Origin: Salinimicrobium flavum
GTDB taxonomy: Bacteria > Bacteroidota > Bacteroidia > Flavobacteriales > Flavobacteriaceae
DNA length: 64,000 nucleotides
Direction of reading: 5' to 3'
Assembly (NCBI RefSeq): GCF_042684505.1
Contig: NZ_JBHULT010000006.1
Span: forward strand, 558,001 to 622,000
Part shown: positions 1 through 8,531 of the stretch, piece by piece
How the letters are laid out: every line of letters starts with the position of its first letter
Numbering within the stretch: position 1 is the first letter of the stretch
Program-made: the position numbers and the translations under genes
Notes under the pieces: generated by a model
Seen by the model: the letters and a program-made list of their open reading frames with translations, nothing else
Databases searched by the model: none
What the model was told of the DNA's origin: nothing

Positions 1-268
1 TTTTTTGAGCTTCTGCAATAGCATGTAAGGTAAGTGTTGTTTTTCCTGAAGATTCAGGACCATATATTTCAATTACCCTTCCGCGGGGATATCCTCCAAC
101 TCCAAGAGCCAGGTCCAGTCCTAACGACCCGCTTGAAATAGCATCTACATCCATCACCGCCTGGTCGCTCATTTTCATTACAGTTCCCTTGCCATAGGTC
201 TTATCCATCTTGTCAAGAGTGAGCTTGAGGGCCTTTAATTTTGCTTCTTTTTCTTTCTCGTTACTCAT
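1..268 (-). CDS. recA: RecA recombinase, N-terminal part (gene runs off the window)
   Basis: This is the first 89 codons of RecA, the ATP-dependent strand-exchange protein that also triggers the SOS response. The translation shows the RecA N-terminus (DKMDKTYGKGTVMKM), the SGSLGLDLALGVGGYPRGR stretch and the Walker A motif GPESSGKTT. The ATG is at 266-268 on the minus strand and the rest lies to the left of the window. It is read away from trhO, so 269-636 is a divergent spacer. Identification is secure from motif content. Confidence 0.97.
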   Translation of the reverse strand, partial: MSNEKEKEAKLKALKLTLDKMDKTYGKGTVMKMSDQAVMDVDAISSGSLGLDLALGVGGYPRGRVIEIYGPESSGKTTLTLHAIAEAQK

Positions 269-300
269 TATTTCGGCTTCTGTTTTATATGATATTGCTG

Positions 301-332
301 CTAAAGTAATATAAGTTTTTAATTCGTCACAA
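301..332 (-). promoter_or_regulatory. Probable recA promoter (Bacteroidota type)
   Basis: On the minus strand TACTTTAG (301-308) is one base off the TAnnTTTG -7 consensus. A TTG (330-332) lies 21 nt upstream of it, the usual -33/-7 spacing for Bacteroidota sigma-ABfr promoters. It sits about 35 nt before the recA ATG. No LexA-type operator could be recognised. Confidence 0.4.
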
Positions 333-392
333 CATTAATACGCAACCTTTTTGCCTTTCCTGCATCTATTAGGTAAAGCAACACATTACTAC

Positions 393-485
393 ATGAAATT
401 TTTAAGAAGGAATATTATTATAAGTATTTCCGGTGGTGCTGCAGTAGTCAATCTCAATTGCAGCTGCCGGGTGGACGGTGGCTAA
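393..485 (+). CDS. Possible small peptide gene (30 codons)
   Basis: An ATG-to-TAA frame in the recA/trhO spacer would encode a 30-residue peptide. It has a basic N-terminus (MKFLRR), a short hydrophobic middle (NIIISISGGAAVV) and a Cys-containing tail (NCSCRVDGG). An A/T-rich stem (480-538) and a good terminator hairpin (551-580) follow, so a short transcript could end here. No clear TAnnTTTG element was found upstream and the family is not recognised. It may instead be a non-coding RNA or chance. Confidence 0.25.
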   Translation: MKFLRRNIIISISGGAAVVNLNCSCRVDGG

Positions 486-538
486 CGTTATTTTTATTTT
501 TAGTTGAAGAATTAAAAAATATTAATAACGAATTAGCC
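480..538 (+). other. A/T-rich inverted repeat (possible RNA stem)
   Basis: GGCTAA plus CGTTATT (480-492) can pair with AATAACG (524-530) and TTAGCC (533-538), leaving a two-base AA bulge. The interior is nearly all A and T. Together with the terminator just downstream it suggests a folded short transcript in the recA/trhO spacer. No known RNA family was recognised. Confidence 0.3.
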
Positions 539-550
539 GTTCGAAAAAAA

Positions 551-580
551 ATGCCCCGATGCAACATCCGGGCATTTTTT
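551..580 (+). terminator. Rho-independent terminator
   Basis: ATGCCCCGATG (551-561) pairs with CATCCGGGCAT (565-575) with one mismatch around a CAA loop, followed by a run of T. A-tracts precede it, so it could work on both strands. No annotated rightward gene ends upstream except the possible small peptide. Confidence 0.6.
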
Positions 581-592
581 CATTTAAAGCCT

Positions 593-600
593 TATCTTTG
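593..600 (+). promoter_or_regulatory. Probable trhO promoter -7 element
   Basis: TATCTTTG matches TAnnTTTG exactly, 36 nt before the trhO ATG. No convincing TTG is found at the expected distance upstream. Confidence 0.4.
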
Positions 601-636
601 CAGCAAATTTTCTTTAACCTTATAAATTAGTATAGC

Positions 637-1668
637 ATGCAACTGTACAATAAATTAAGTGCTAAAGAAAGAGCAGCCCTTCTTGACGAGGCCGGGGAAG
701 ACCGGCTTACGCTCTCTTTCTATCAGTATGCAAAAATCGGGAATCCCGATTTATTCAGAAACCATCTTTTTATAACCTGGGACCAAATGGAGGTACTTGG
801 ACGCATTTATGTCGCCCATGAGGGGATCAACGCCCAACTTTCTTTGCCGGCAAAAAGATTTGATGAATTCAAGAATTTCCTTGACGGGATCTGGTTTCTG
901 GAAAACGTAAGACTTAACATTGCCATAGAACACGATGTCAAATCTTTCTTGAAACTCAAAGTGAAGGTAAGGGACAAGATCCTTGCAGACGGGTTGAACG
1001 ATGCTACCTTTGATGTTACCAACAAAGGGGTTCATGTTGATGCAGAGAAATTCAATAAACTTCTGGAGGACCCCAATACTGTGCTTGTGGATATGCGGAA
1101 TCACTATGAAAGCGAAATTGGCCATTTTCAAGGAGCGGTAACCCCTGATGTTGATACCTTTAGAGACAGTCTTTCAATTATTGAAGAAGATCTCAAAGAC
1201 CACAAGGAAGATAAAAATCTTGTGATGTACTGTACAGGAGGAATACGATGTGAAAAGGCAAGTGCATATTACAAACATAAAGGTTTTAAAAACGTTTTTC
1301 AACTGGAAGGAGGGATCATTGAATACGCCCGGCAGGTTCAAAATCTCAACCTGGAAAATAAGTTTGTAGGTAAAAATTTTGTGTTTGACCATCGCAGAGG
1401 GGAACGCATAAGCGAAGACGTTATCTCTAGTTGCCACCAATGTGGAAAACCTTGCGATACACATGTGAACTGTGCCAATGAAGCCTGTCACCTGTTGTTC
1501 ATCCAGTGTGGGGAATGCTCTGAAAAAATGAATGAGTGTTGTTCAAATAATTGTCGTGACATCGCCGCGCTGCCCTATGAAGAGCAAAAAGCACTGCGAA
1601 AAGGGAAGGGAAACAGCAATAAAATCTTTAAAAAAGGTAGGTCTGAGGTGCTTACCTATAAACGCTGA
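637..1668 (+). CDS. trhO: tRNA uridine(34) hydroxylase TrhO (rhodanese family)
   Basis: The 343-residue protein belongs to the YceA/TrhO family, cytosolic enzymes that hydroxylate uridine 34 of certain tRNAs on the way to 5-methoxy- or carboxymethoxy-uridine. An N-terminal ferredoxin-like domain (about 20-120) is followed by a rhodanese domain with the active-site loop YCTGGIRCEKA near residue 199. The C-terminal region is Cys-rich (CHQCGKPCDTHVNCAN, then CGECSEKMNECCSNNC), as in the family. Length is normal. It appears monocistronic, with its own -7 element and 120 nt before ricT. Confidence 0.93.
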   Translation: MQLYNKLSAKERAALLDEAGEDRLTLSFYQYAKIGNPDLFRNHLFITWDQMEVLGRIYVAHEGINAQLSLPAKRFDEFKNFLDGIWFLENVRLNIAIEHDVKSFLKLKVKVRDKILADGLNDATFDVTNKGVHVDAEKFNKLLEDPNTVLVDMRNHYESEIGHFQGAVTPDVDTFRDSLSIIEEDLKDHKEDKNLVMYCTGGIRCEKASAYYKHKGFKNVFQLEGGIIEYARQVQNLNLENKFVGKNFVFDHRRGERISEDVISSCHQCGKPCDTHVNCANEACHLLFIQCGECSEKMNECCSNNCRDIAALPYEEQKALRKGKGNSNKIFKKGRSEVLTYKR

Positions 1669-1790
1669 CAATTAGTAGGGCAGGAAACGCGTTCCATAAA
1701 TAATGGTATATTTACCTCAGCAGTTTTATAATTAAAATTCAATCCGGAAGCAGGTACGCCTGGCTTTCAGGATTACAATATATAAAGAGT

Positions 1791-2945
1791 ATGGGATGTA
1801 ACAGTTGTGCCACCGGCAAAGACGGTCAGCCAAAGGGATGTCAAAACAACGGTACCTGTGGAACAGACGGATGCAACAAATTATCGGTCTTTGACTGGTT
1901 GGCAAATATGTCACTTCCGCAGGGTATGGAGCCCTTCAGTTTCGTGGAGGTAAGATTTAAAAACGGTCGTAAGCATTTCTATAAAAATACAGAGAATCTA
2001 AGCCTTAGCATGGGAGATGTGGTTGCTACCGAAGCAGCCCCCGGCCATGATGTAGGTGTGGTTGCTCTCACGGGAGAGCTCGTAAGGGTTCAGATGAAAA
2101 AGAAGAAGATTAAACCCGATTCAAGTGAGATCCTGCGAGTTTACCGCAAAGCTTCTCAGCGGGATATAGATATATGGCAGGAAGCCCGTGAAAAGGAGGA
2201 GAAAATGAAGGTTCGTGCCAGGGAGATCGCCATAAGACTTAATCTTCAAATGAAGATAAGCGATATAGAATTCCAGGGAGATGCCTCAAAAGCCACTTTT
2301 TATTACACTGCTGAAGAAAGAGTAGATTTCAGACAGCTTATCAAGGAGTTTGCCCGGGAGTTCAATACCAGGATCGAAATGCGCCAGATAGGCTTCCGTC
2401 AGGAGGCTTCAAGACTGGGGGGAATCGGTTCCTGCGGAAGGGAATTATGCTGTTCCACCTGGTTAACCGATTTCAGGAGCGTGAACACTTCCGCAGCAAG
2501 ATATCAGCAACTTTCGCTGAATCCTCAGAAGCTGGCAGGCCAGTGTGGTAAGCTGAAATGTTGTCTCAACTACGAACTGGATACTTATCTGGATGCCCTT
2601 AAAGATTTCCCTAAGTCTGAGGTAAAACTGCAGACCAAAAAAGGAACGGCAGTTTGTCAAAAAATAGATATTTTCCAGGGTCTTCTCTGGTATGCCTACG
2701 AAGGTGACTGGAGCAACTGGCATACCTTGACGGTAGCACAGGCCAATAAGATCATTCAAGCCAACGGCAATAAGGAACAGGTGGCAAGTCTGGAAGAGTT
2801 TGCCGTAGAAATACAGCAAGAATCTAAACCCGATTTCAACAACGTAGTAGGGCAGGATAGTCTTACACGTTTTGATAATAAGGGCAGTGGGAAGAAAAAG
2901 AGAAAGAACAAACGCAAAAAGAGAAAACCTCAGAGGAATGGGTAA
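1791..2945 (+). CDS. ricT: PSP1-domain protein of the RicT/YaaT family
   Basis: The protein has 384 residues with a Cys-rich N-terminus (CNSCATGKDG, CQNNGTCGTDGC) and a PSP1 domain (about 45-270). The conserved cysteine blocks GSCGRELCCSTW and GQCGKLKCCLNYE are present; in Bacillus RicT such cysteines help hold Fe-S clusters in the Ric complex. The C-terminal tail is very basic (KKKRKNKRKKRKPQRNG). It overlaps gldH by 8 nt, so the two are translationally coupled and sit upstream of a PBP1A gene. The biochemical role in flavobacteria is not established. Confidence 0.85.
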   Translation: MGCNSCATGKDGQPKGCQNNGTCGTDGCNKLSVFDWLANMSLPQGMEPFSFVEVRFKNGRKHFYKNTENLSLSMGDVVATEAAPGHDVGVVALTGELVRVQMKKKKIKPDSSEILRVYRKASQRDIDIWQEAREKEEKMKVRAREIAIRLNLQMKISDIEFQGDASKATFYYTAEERVDFRQLIKEFAREFNTRIEMRQIGFRQEASRLGGIGSCGRELCCSTWLTDFRSVNTSAARYQQLSLNPQKLAGQCGKLKCCLNYELDTYLDALKDFPKSEVKLQTKKGTAVCQKIDIFQGLLWYAYEGDWSNWHTLTVAQANKIIQANGNKEQVASLEEFAVEIQQESKPDFNNVVGQDSLTRFDNKGSGKKKRKNKRKKRKPQRNG

Positions 2946-3426
2946 GATCGTACCTTTTTTTATCTTTTTGAGTTTATTGTTATTGGTTTCCTGTGATAAA
3001 ACACGGGTTTACGATGAATATCAAAGTTTGCCGAATACCTGGCACAAGGATTCGGTCGTTGGTTTTAAACTGGAGGCCCCCGATACTCTGAAAAACTATA
3101 ATCTGTTTATCAATCTTCGGAATAATTCAGATTACAAATACAGCAACCTGTTCCTTATTACTGAGATCAATTTTCCCTACGGAAAAGTTATTTCTGATAC
3201 GCTGCAATATGAGATGGCGAAGCCTTCCGGAGAATGGCTTGGCACAGGCTTTGGAGAGGTAAAAGAGAACAAGCTTTGGTACAAGGAGAATTTTAGGTTT
3301 CCTGAAGCCGGGGAATATACCGTGAACATTCAGCAGGCAATGCGCAAGAGAGACAGTATTACAGGCATAGAAAGTCTTGAAGGTGTTACAGAGGTTGGAT
3401 TTCGAATAGAGCATTCCGTTAATTAA
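2938..3426 (+). CDS. gldH: Gliding motility lipoprotein GldH
   Basis: The 162-residue protein has a lipoprotein signal peptide (MGKIVPFFIFLSLLLLVSC) with lipobox LVSC, giving acylation at Cys19. GldH lipoproteins are needed for gliding and for stability of the gliding/T9SS machinery in Flavobacterium. An upstream in-frame start is possible, but the ATG at 2938 gives a clean signal peptide and a typical ATGGGTAA overlap with ricT. The next gene is PBP1A, 13 nt downstream, an arrangement common in Flavobacteriaceae. Confidence 0.88.
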   Translation: MGKIVPFFIFLSLLLLVSCDKTRVYDEYQSLPNTWHKDSVVGFKLEAPDTLKNYNLFINLRNNSDYKYSNLFLITEINFPYGKVISDTLQYEMAKPSGEWLGTGFGEVKENKLWYKENFRFPEAGEYTVNIQQAMRKRDSITGIESLEGVTEVGFRIEHSVN

Positions 3427-3439
3427 TTTATTATAGCCC

Positions 3440-5764
3440 ATGGCTAAAACAACAGCAAAGGCAAAAAAAGAAGAGGCCACCGAAAAAAGAAAATTCAACA
3501 GGTATAAAGTCTGGTTCTGGTCACTCTTCGCCGCAGGGATTTCCCTTATCTTACTATTATTCTTATTGGCCGGTTGGGGCTTATTTGGGCCTATGCCTAC
3601 CTTTGAGGAACTCGAGAACCCGGAGACCAACCTGGCGACAGAGATCTTCTCATCAGACGGGGAGACACTGGGGAAATATTATAACGAGAACCGTACCCCA
3701 ATAAAATATGAAGACTTACCTCCACATCTCATAGAAGCTTTTGTTGCTACAGAAGATGAACGATTTTACGATCATTCCGGCATAGATATAAGAGCCACGT
3801 TACGTGCCGCGGTTTATTTAGGAAAAAAAGGAGGGGGTAGTACTATCACCCAGCAGTTGGCAAAACAACTTTTTACAGAAAATGCCTCGAGAAATCCGGC
3901 TGCAAGGGTACTTCAAAAATTTAAGGAGTGGATCATCGCAACGCGATTAGAACGGCAATATACCAAGGAAGAGATCATTACCATGTACCTTAACAAATAT
4001 GATTTTATTTATCAGGCGGTGGGGATACGGTCAGCAGCAAAGATCTATTTTGATAAAGAGCCAAGAGACCTTAAACCCGAGGAGTCTGCTGTCCTGGTTG
4101 GAATGCTTGTGAACTCTGCTTACTACAATCCGGTAAGGAGACCTGAATTAGTGGAGCAGAGAAGAAATACTGTATTGGGTCAAATGGCTAAGAATGATTA
4201 TATCACTCAGGAAGAGAAGGATTCTCTGCAGCAGATTCCAATGAAGATAACTTTCACCCCGCAAGGGCATGATGAAGGGGTGGCCACTTATTTCAGGGTA
4301 TACCTGCAGGGATTCATGAAAGACTGGATCGAAAAGAACCCGAAGCCTGATGGTACCAGTTATAACATTTACCGTGACGGACTTAAAATATACACCAGCA
4401 TTGACTCACGCATGCAACAGTATGCAGAAGAAGCTGTAAAAATGCATATTCCAAATCTTCAAAAGGAATTTGACCGCCAGAACAAGAATAACAAAACAGC
4501 TCCCTTTAGAGATATCACTTCTGAACAAAGGGAGAAATTAATAACCGATGCGATGCGCCGTAGCGAAAGATGGCGTATCCTACAAAGGCAGGGAAAATCT
4601 GACGAAGAGATAGCGGCATCTTTCAAAGAAAAAACCCGCATGAGTATCTTCACCTGGAATGGGATCAAGGATACGGTAATGACACCCCGTGATTCAATTT
4701 TACACTACAAAGGGCATTTACAGACCGGTATGATGTCCATGACTCCGCAAACCGGAGAGGTGAAAGCCTGGGTAGGTGGTATAAATTTCAAGCACTTTAA
4801 ATATGATCACGTAAAACAGTCCAAACGCCAGGTGGGTTCTACCTTTAAACCTTTTGTTTATGCCACGGCCATTGACCAGCTGCATTTGTCTCCATGTGAT
4901 ACTTTACCACAAAGCTTGCACACTATTGAAGCGGGAAGACACGGGACTCAGAATGACTGGACTCCTCGCAACAGTAACAATGAATACAACGGAATGTTAA
5001 GTTTAAAAAAAGGTCTGGCCGAATCGGTCAATACGGTTACCGCGAGATTAATTGATCGTACCGGGCCCAAACCCGTTATTGAGCTTATTGGCAAACTGGG
5101 GATTGACACCAGGGATATCCCTGAAGTTCCATCTATTGCTTTAGGTACCGCAGATCTTAGTGTTTTTGAAATGGTCTCGGCCTATAGTGCCTTTGTGAAT
5201 GAAGGGGTTTATGTAAAGCCGGTTATCGTGAGCAGGATAGAAGACAAGAATGGAACCATTCTTTACCAGCACCTACCAGAGACGAGAGACGTATTGAGTA
5301 ATGAAACAGCATATGTTACAGTGAATCTTATGGAAGGGGTTACCCGGTATGGTTCAGGAACCAGATTAAGAGGGGATTGGGCTGTGAACGATCCATACTA
5401 TAAAAGCGTGGTTACAGGCTATCCTTATAATTTCACCAATGCAATTGCCGGTAAAACAGGTACCACTCAAAACCAGAGTGATGGTTGGTTCATGGGTATG
5501 GTGCCAAATCTTGTAACCGGGGTATGGGTTGGAGCTGAGGACAGGGCCGTCCATTTTCCAGGTATCAGGTATGGGCAGGGAGCTGCCATGGCACTTCCTA
5601 TTTGGGGGATCTATATGAAGAAAGTATATGCAGACAGCCAGTTGGATGTTTCAAAAGAAGATTTTCCCAAACCTGACACCATTACTATCCATACAGATTG
5701 TGATACCTACGGAAAAAGAGATTATGAGGAGGAAGATTATATTCCTGATGAATTGGATTTCTAA
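3440..5764 (+). CDS. mrcA: Bifunctional penicillin-binding protein 1A
   Basis: This 774-residue class A PBP polymerises and cross-links peptidoglycan in the periplasm. A cytoplasmic basic tail is followed by one membrane segment (about 30-52). The GT51 glycosyltransferase domain has EDERFYDHSGID and GGSTITQQLAKQLF. The transpeptidase domain has the active-site tetrad STFK near residue 466, the SVN motif (ESVNTV) and KTGT near 670. The acidic C-terminal tail (YEEEDYIPDELDF) is common in this phylum. It is the last gene of the ricT-gldH unit and is followed by a terminator. Confidence 0.95.
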   Translation: MAKTTAKAKKEEATEKRKFNRYKVWFWSLFAAGISLILLLFLLAGWGLFGPMPTFEELENPETNLATEIFSSDGETLGKYYNENRTPIKYEDLPPHLIEAFVATEDERFYDHSGIDIRATLRAAVYLGKKGGGSTITQQLAKQLFTENASRNPAARVLQKFKEWIIATRLERQYTKEEIITMYLNKYDFIYQAVGIRSAAKIYFDKEPRDLKPEESAVLVGMLVNSAYYNPVRRPELVEQRRNTVLGQMAKNDYITQEEKDSLQQIPMKITFTPQGHDEGVATYFRVYLQGFMKDWIEKNPKPDGTSYNIYRDGLKIYTSIDSRMQQYAEEAVKMHIPNLQKEFDRQNKNNKTAPFRDITSEQREKLITDAMRRSERWRILQRQGKSDEEIAASFKEKTRMSIFTWNGIKDTVMTPRDSILHYKGHLQTGMMSMTPQTGEVKAWVGGINFKHFKYDHVKQSKRQVGSTFKPFVYATAIDQLHLSPCDTLPQSLHTIEAGRHGTQNDWTPRNSNNEYNGMLSLKKGLAESVNTVTARLIDRTGPKPVIELIGKLGIDTRDIPEVPSIALGTADLSVFEMVSAYSAFVNEGVYVKPVIVSRIEDKNGTILYQHLPETRDVLSNETAYVTVNLMEGVTRYGSGTRLRGDWAVNDPYYKSVVTGYPYNFTNAIAGKTGTTQNQSDGWFMGMVPNLVTGVWVGAEDRAVHFPGIRYGQGAAMALPIWGIYMKKVYADSQLDVSKEDFPKPDTITIHTDCDTYGKRDYEEEDYIPDELDF

Positions 5765-5792
5765 AAAGGTAAATTCTGAAAAATTTATTAGT

Positions 5793-5826
5793 GGGCCTGA
5801 AGCATTGCGACAGGCCCTTTATTTTT
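5793..5826 (+). terminator. Terminator after PBP1A
   Basis: GGGCCTG (5793-5799) pairs with CAGGCCC (5811-5817) around an 11-nt loop and is followed by TTTATTTTT. The T-run overlaps the -7 element of the next gene. Confidence 0.75.
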
Positions 5827-5827
5827 G
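5820..5827 (+). promoter_or_regulatory. Probable promoter -7 element of the CoA-transferase genes
   Basis: TATTTTTG matches TAnnTTTG, 27 nt before the ATG, and is fused to the T-tract of the preceding terminator. No well-spaced TTG was seen. Confidence 0.45.
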
Positions 5828-5853
5828 TATTTTTCGGAATAAAATAATACATA

Positions 5854-6552
5854 ATGATCAAGAAAACTGTAGAAGATGTTTCTAAAGCCCTGGAAGGAGT
5901 TCATGACGGAATGACTTTTATGCTTGGTGGATTTGGATTAAGCGGAATTCCCGAAAATGCCATTTCTGAACTGGTGCGTCTTAACCTGAAAAATCTAACC
6001 TGTATCTCCAATAATGCCGGAGTTGATGACTTCGGATTAGGTTTATTACTCCAAAAGAAACAGATCGATAAAATGGTTTCTTCCTATGTGGGGGAGAATG
6101 CTGAATTTGAGCGACAAATGCTCAGCGGGGAACTGGAGGTGGAACTCACCCCTCAGGGCACTCTAGCCGCGAAATGTCAGGCAGCTCAACAGGGCTTCCC
6201 GGCCATTTATACTCCGGCAGGATATGGAACTGAGGTAGCTGAAGGAAAAGAAACCCGTGAATTCGATGGAAAGATGTATGTCCTTGAGGAAGCCTATAAA
6301 GCCGATTTCGCTTTTGTAAAAGCCTGGAAAGGAGATGAGGCTGGAAACCTCATTTTTAAAGGGACAGCACGAAACTTTAATCCCGTGATGTGTGGTGCTG
6401 CTACAATTACCGTAGCCGAAGTGGAAGAACTGGTAAAACCGGGAGAACTTGATCCTAACCAGATCCATATCCCCGGAATTTTTGTGCAGCGAATTTTTCA
6501 GGGGAAAGATTATGAAAAACGCATTGAGCAGAGAACAGTTCGGAAAAAATAA
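5854..6552 (+). CDS. scoA: 3-oxoacid CoA-transferase, subunit A
   Basis: The 232-residue alpha subunit belongs to a family I CoA-transferase (SCOT/AtoD type) that moves CoA from succinyl-CoA to acetoacetate or a related 3-oxoacid. The motif MLGGFGLSGIPENAI is typical of the CoA-binding GxGGF(G)xxGxP loop, and FKGTARNFNPVMC with the IPGIF end matches the family. The beta subunit follows 41 nt downstream, so the pair forms the usual heteromer for ketone-body, branched-chain or leucine breakdown. Substrate cannot be read from sequence. Confidence 0.92.
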   Translation: MIKKTVEDVSKALEGVHDGMTFMLGGFGLSGIPENAISELVRLNLKNLTCISNNAGVDDFGLGLLLQKKQIDKMVSSYVGENAEFERQMLSGELEVELTPQGTLAAKCQAAQQGFPAIYTPAGYGTEVAEGKETREFDGKMYVLEEAYKADFAFVKAWKGDEAGNLIFKGTARNFNPVMCGAATITVAEVEELVKPGELDPNQIHIPGIFVQRIFQGKDYEKRIEQRTVRKK

Positions 6553-6593
6553 TCTTCAAATTTTCAAATCCACCAATCTTCAAATTATAGAAA

Positions 6594-7247
6594 ATGTTAG
6601 ATAAAGAAGGAATCGCAAAGCGAATCGCAAAAGAAGTAAAGGACGGGTATTATGTCAACCTGGGGATTGGTATCCCTACTTTGGTTGCTAATTTTGTTCG
6701 CGACGACATACAGGTAGAATTTCAAAGCGAGAATGGGATCCTGGGAATGGGGCCTTTTCCTTTTGAAGGAGAAGAGGATGCCGATCTTATCAATGCCGGG
6801 AAACAAACCATCACGGCCTTGCCGGGAGCCAGCTTTTTTGACTCGGCAATGAGCTTCGGAATGATTCGCGGGCAGCATGTGGATCTCACAATTCTGGGAG
6901 CCATGGAAGTCGCCGAGAACGGTGATATCGCTAACTGGAAAATTCCGGGGAAGATGGTTAAAGGAATGGGTGGTGCCATGGATCTTGTGGCAAGTGCTGA
7001 AAATATTATTGTCGCAATGATGCACACTAATCGGGCGGGCGAATCAAAACTTTTGAAAAGATGTACCTTGCCTCTTACAGGGGTTGGTTGTGTTAAAAAA
7101 GTGGTGACCAATCTTGCAGTTCTTGAAATTACTGAAGGCGGTTTTAAACTCCTGGAAAGAGCTCCCGGAGTAAGCGTGGAAGATATTAAAAATGCGACGG
7201 AAGGGACCCTTATCGTCGAAGGGGAAATTCCCGAAATGACATTATAA
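6594..7247 (+). CDS. scoB: 3-oxoacid CoA-transferase, subunit B
   Basis: The 217-residue beta subunit carries the catalytic glutamate in the SENGILGMGPFP motif; that Glu forms the covalent CoA thioester intermediate in this family. The family sequence GGAMDLVASA is also present. Length is normal for the bacterial two-subunit form. The gene is co-transcribed with subunit A and closed by a very strong terminator hairpin at 7267-7300. Confidence 0.93.
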   Translation: MLDKEGIAKRIAKEVKDGYYVNLGIGIPTLVANFVRDDIQVEFQSENGILGMGPFPFEGEEDADLINAGKQTITALPGASFFDSAMSFGMIRGQHVDLTILGAMEVAENGDIANWKIPGKMVKGMGGAMDLVASAENIIVAMMHTNRAGESKLLKRCTLPLTGVGCVKKVVTNLAVLEITEGGFKLLERAPGVSVEDIKNATEGTLIVEGEIPEMTL

Positions 7248-7266
7248 CAGCTATTATAGAAGAACA

Positions 7267-7305
7267 AAAGGTCCCTGAAATTTACTTTTCAGGGACCTTT
7301 TTTTT
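7267..7305 (+). terminator. Strong terminator between convergent genes
   Basis: AAAGGTCCCTGAAA (7267-7280) pairs perfectly over 14 bp with TTTCAGGGACCTTT (7287-7300), followed by more T. The preceding A-run makes it potentially bidirectional, serving scoB and the convergent small gene. Confidence 0.85.
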
Positions 7306-7312
7306 ATGAGGT

Positions 7313-7675
7313 TTAATCAATGATCGAAGTTGAATGTTCTTCCAGGTTGACCAGAAAATCGATTGCTTCATTAAGTGGCATGATCTTTCCCCGGGAATTG
7401 ACCTGTGAAAAATATTTATGCCATTTGGCTTCTTCAATACCTTTTTCAAATCTTTCCACATCGTCCAGAGAAGGGATCTTCCAGATGGCCATATACCGGT
7501 AATCACTTCTGTAGGGAGTATGTTCATCATTCATAGCCCATCCCAGGTTCTCAACACCGGCTTTGGAAAGATCGTTTATCGCTTCCCCCACTTTGTTCAT
7601 GTAGTTTCGGCGCTCCTCCTTGGAAAGATCCATCCATTTTTGGGTGACATTCCATTGTTCAACGTATAGATACAT
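7313..7675 (-). CDS. Conserved small protein of unknown function (DUF6616-like)
   Basis: The 120-residue soluble protein has no signal peptide or membrane segment. The pattern (MYLYVEQWN, WMDLSKEERRNYM, LGWAMND, YMAIWKIP, FEKGIEEAKWHKYF) looks like a small dimeric alpha/beta-barrel type fold. It reminds me of the family named DUF6616, which I cannot confirm without a search. It is a single gene converging on scoB across a shared terminator. No function is proposed. Confidence 0.75.
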   Translation of the reverse strand: MYLYVEQWNVTQKWMDLSKEERRNYMNKVGEAINDLSKAGVENLGWAMNDEHTPYRSDYRYMAIWKIPSLDDVERFEKGIEEAKWHKYFSQVNSRGKIMPLNEAIDFLVNLEEHSTSIID

Positions 7676-7817
7676 AATTTTTAATTTTTGGTTACAGTTG
7701 GTTTAAGAACGGCTGATTTTCATAAGAAAAACCGATCTGTACTTAAATATACCAATTTATTGAAAAACAGCGGTAAGCGATAACAAAGGATTAATAAAAC
7801 AGGAAGGACGAAAGAGG

Positions 7818-8531
7818 TTATACAGAAAGTATCTCTTCCTCATTTAATAACTCTTCCTGCCGAAGTCTAAGAACTACCTGGGCAATTGCCACCACATCTT
7901 TTTCGCAATAAAGAATGATGCGGTCCAGATTCCCTTCTTTGTAATATACGTCCCTAACCTCGCTGCCTTCAATATCATCTTTGGGGGAAGGTATTCTCAA
8001 TACATTACATAATAACCTAAGGGAGGTGTAATGTTTGTAATCACCAAATTTCCATAATTCGAGAGTGTCCAGGTGCGGTACTTCCCATGGTTTTTTCCCG
8101 AAAAGATCCAGCTTTACCGGCAACTCTATATTGTGAATCAGCATTCTTCGGGCTATGTAGGGAAAATCGAATTCTTTCCCGTTATGGGCACAGAGGAGAT
8201 GCTGCGGTCTTCCAAAATGGTCCTCCAGCAGGGTCTTGAATTCCCCGAGCAATTTCTTTTCCTCTCCATGGAAGGTGGTTATCCTGAAGGTTCTCATTTC
8301 ACCTTTCAGCGCGAAATACCCAACAGAGATACAAATGATCTTTCCAAATTCTGCCCATATGCCGGCACGATCGTAGAATTCTTCAGGGGTGAAATCTTCT
8401 TTTCGCTGGTATTGGGTTTTTAGCTCCCAAAGCTTCTTTTTTTCTTCGGAAAGTGCTTCGAAGGTTTCGTTTTCAGGAACCGTTTCAATGTCCAGGAATA
8501 ACAGGTTCTTTAATGATATCTTTTTGATCAT
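7818..8531 (-). CDS. DnaQ-like 3'-5' exonuclease (PolB exonuclease-like)
   Basis: The 237-residue protein is an RNase H-fold 3'-5' exonuclease related to the proofreading domain of family B polymerases. Metal-binding acidic residues are visible in FLDIETVP (ExoI, DxE), CAHNGKEFDFPYIARRM (ExoII) and YCEKDVVAIAQVV (ExoIII-like, with YxxxD). The start overlaps the end of the serine hydrolase gene by 47 nt. The ATG at 8531 is needed because the ExoI motif begins only 12 residues later. A role in DNA repair is likely from the family. Confidence 0.85.
   Translation of the reverse strand: MIKKISLKNLLFLDIETVPENETFEALSEEKKKLWELKTQYQRKEDFTPEEFYDRAGIWAEFGKIICISVGYFALKGEMRTFRITTFHGEEKKLLGEFKTLLEDHFGRPQHLLCAHNGKEFDFPYIARRMLIHNIELPVKLDLFGKKPWEVPHLDTLELWKFGDYKHYTSLRLLCNVLRIPSPKDDIEGSEVRDVYYKEGNLDRIILYCEKDVVAIAQVVLRLRQEELLNEEEILSV

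Noticed and set aside
3127..3630. Long frame antisense to gldH and the start of PBP1A
   Set aside because: Lies opposite two confidently identified genes and shows no family features.
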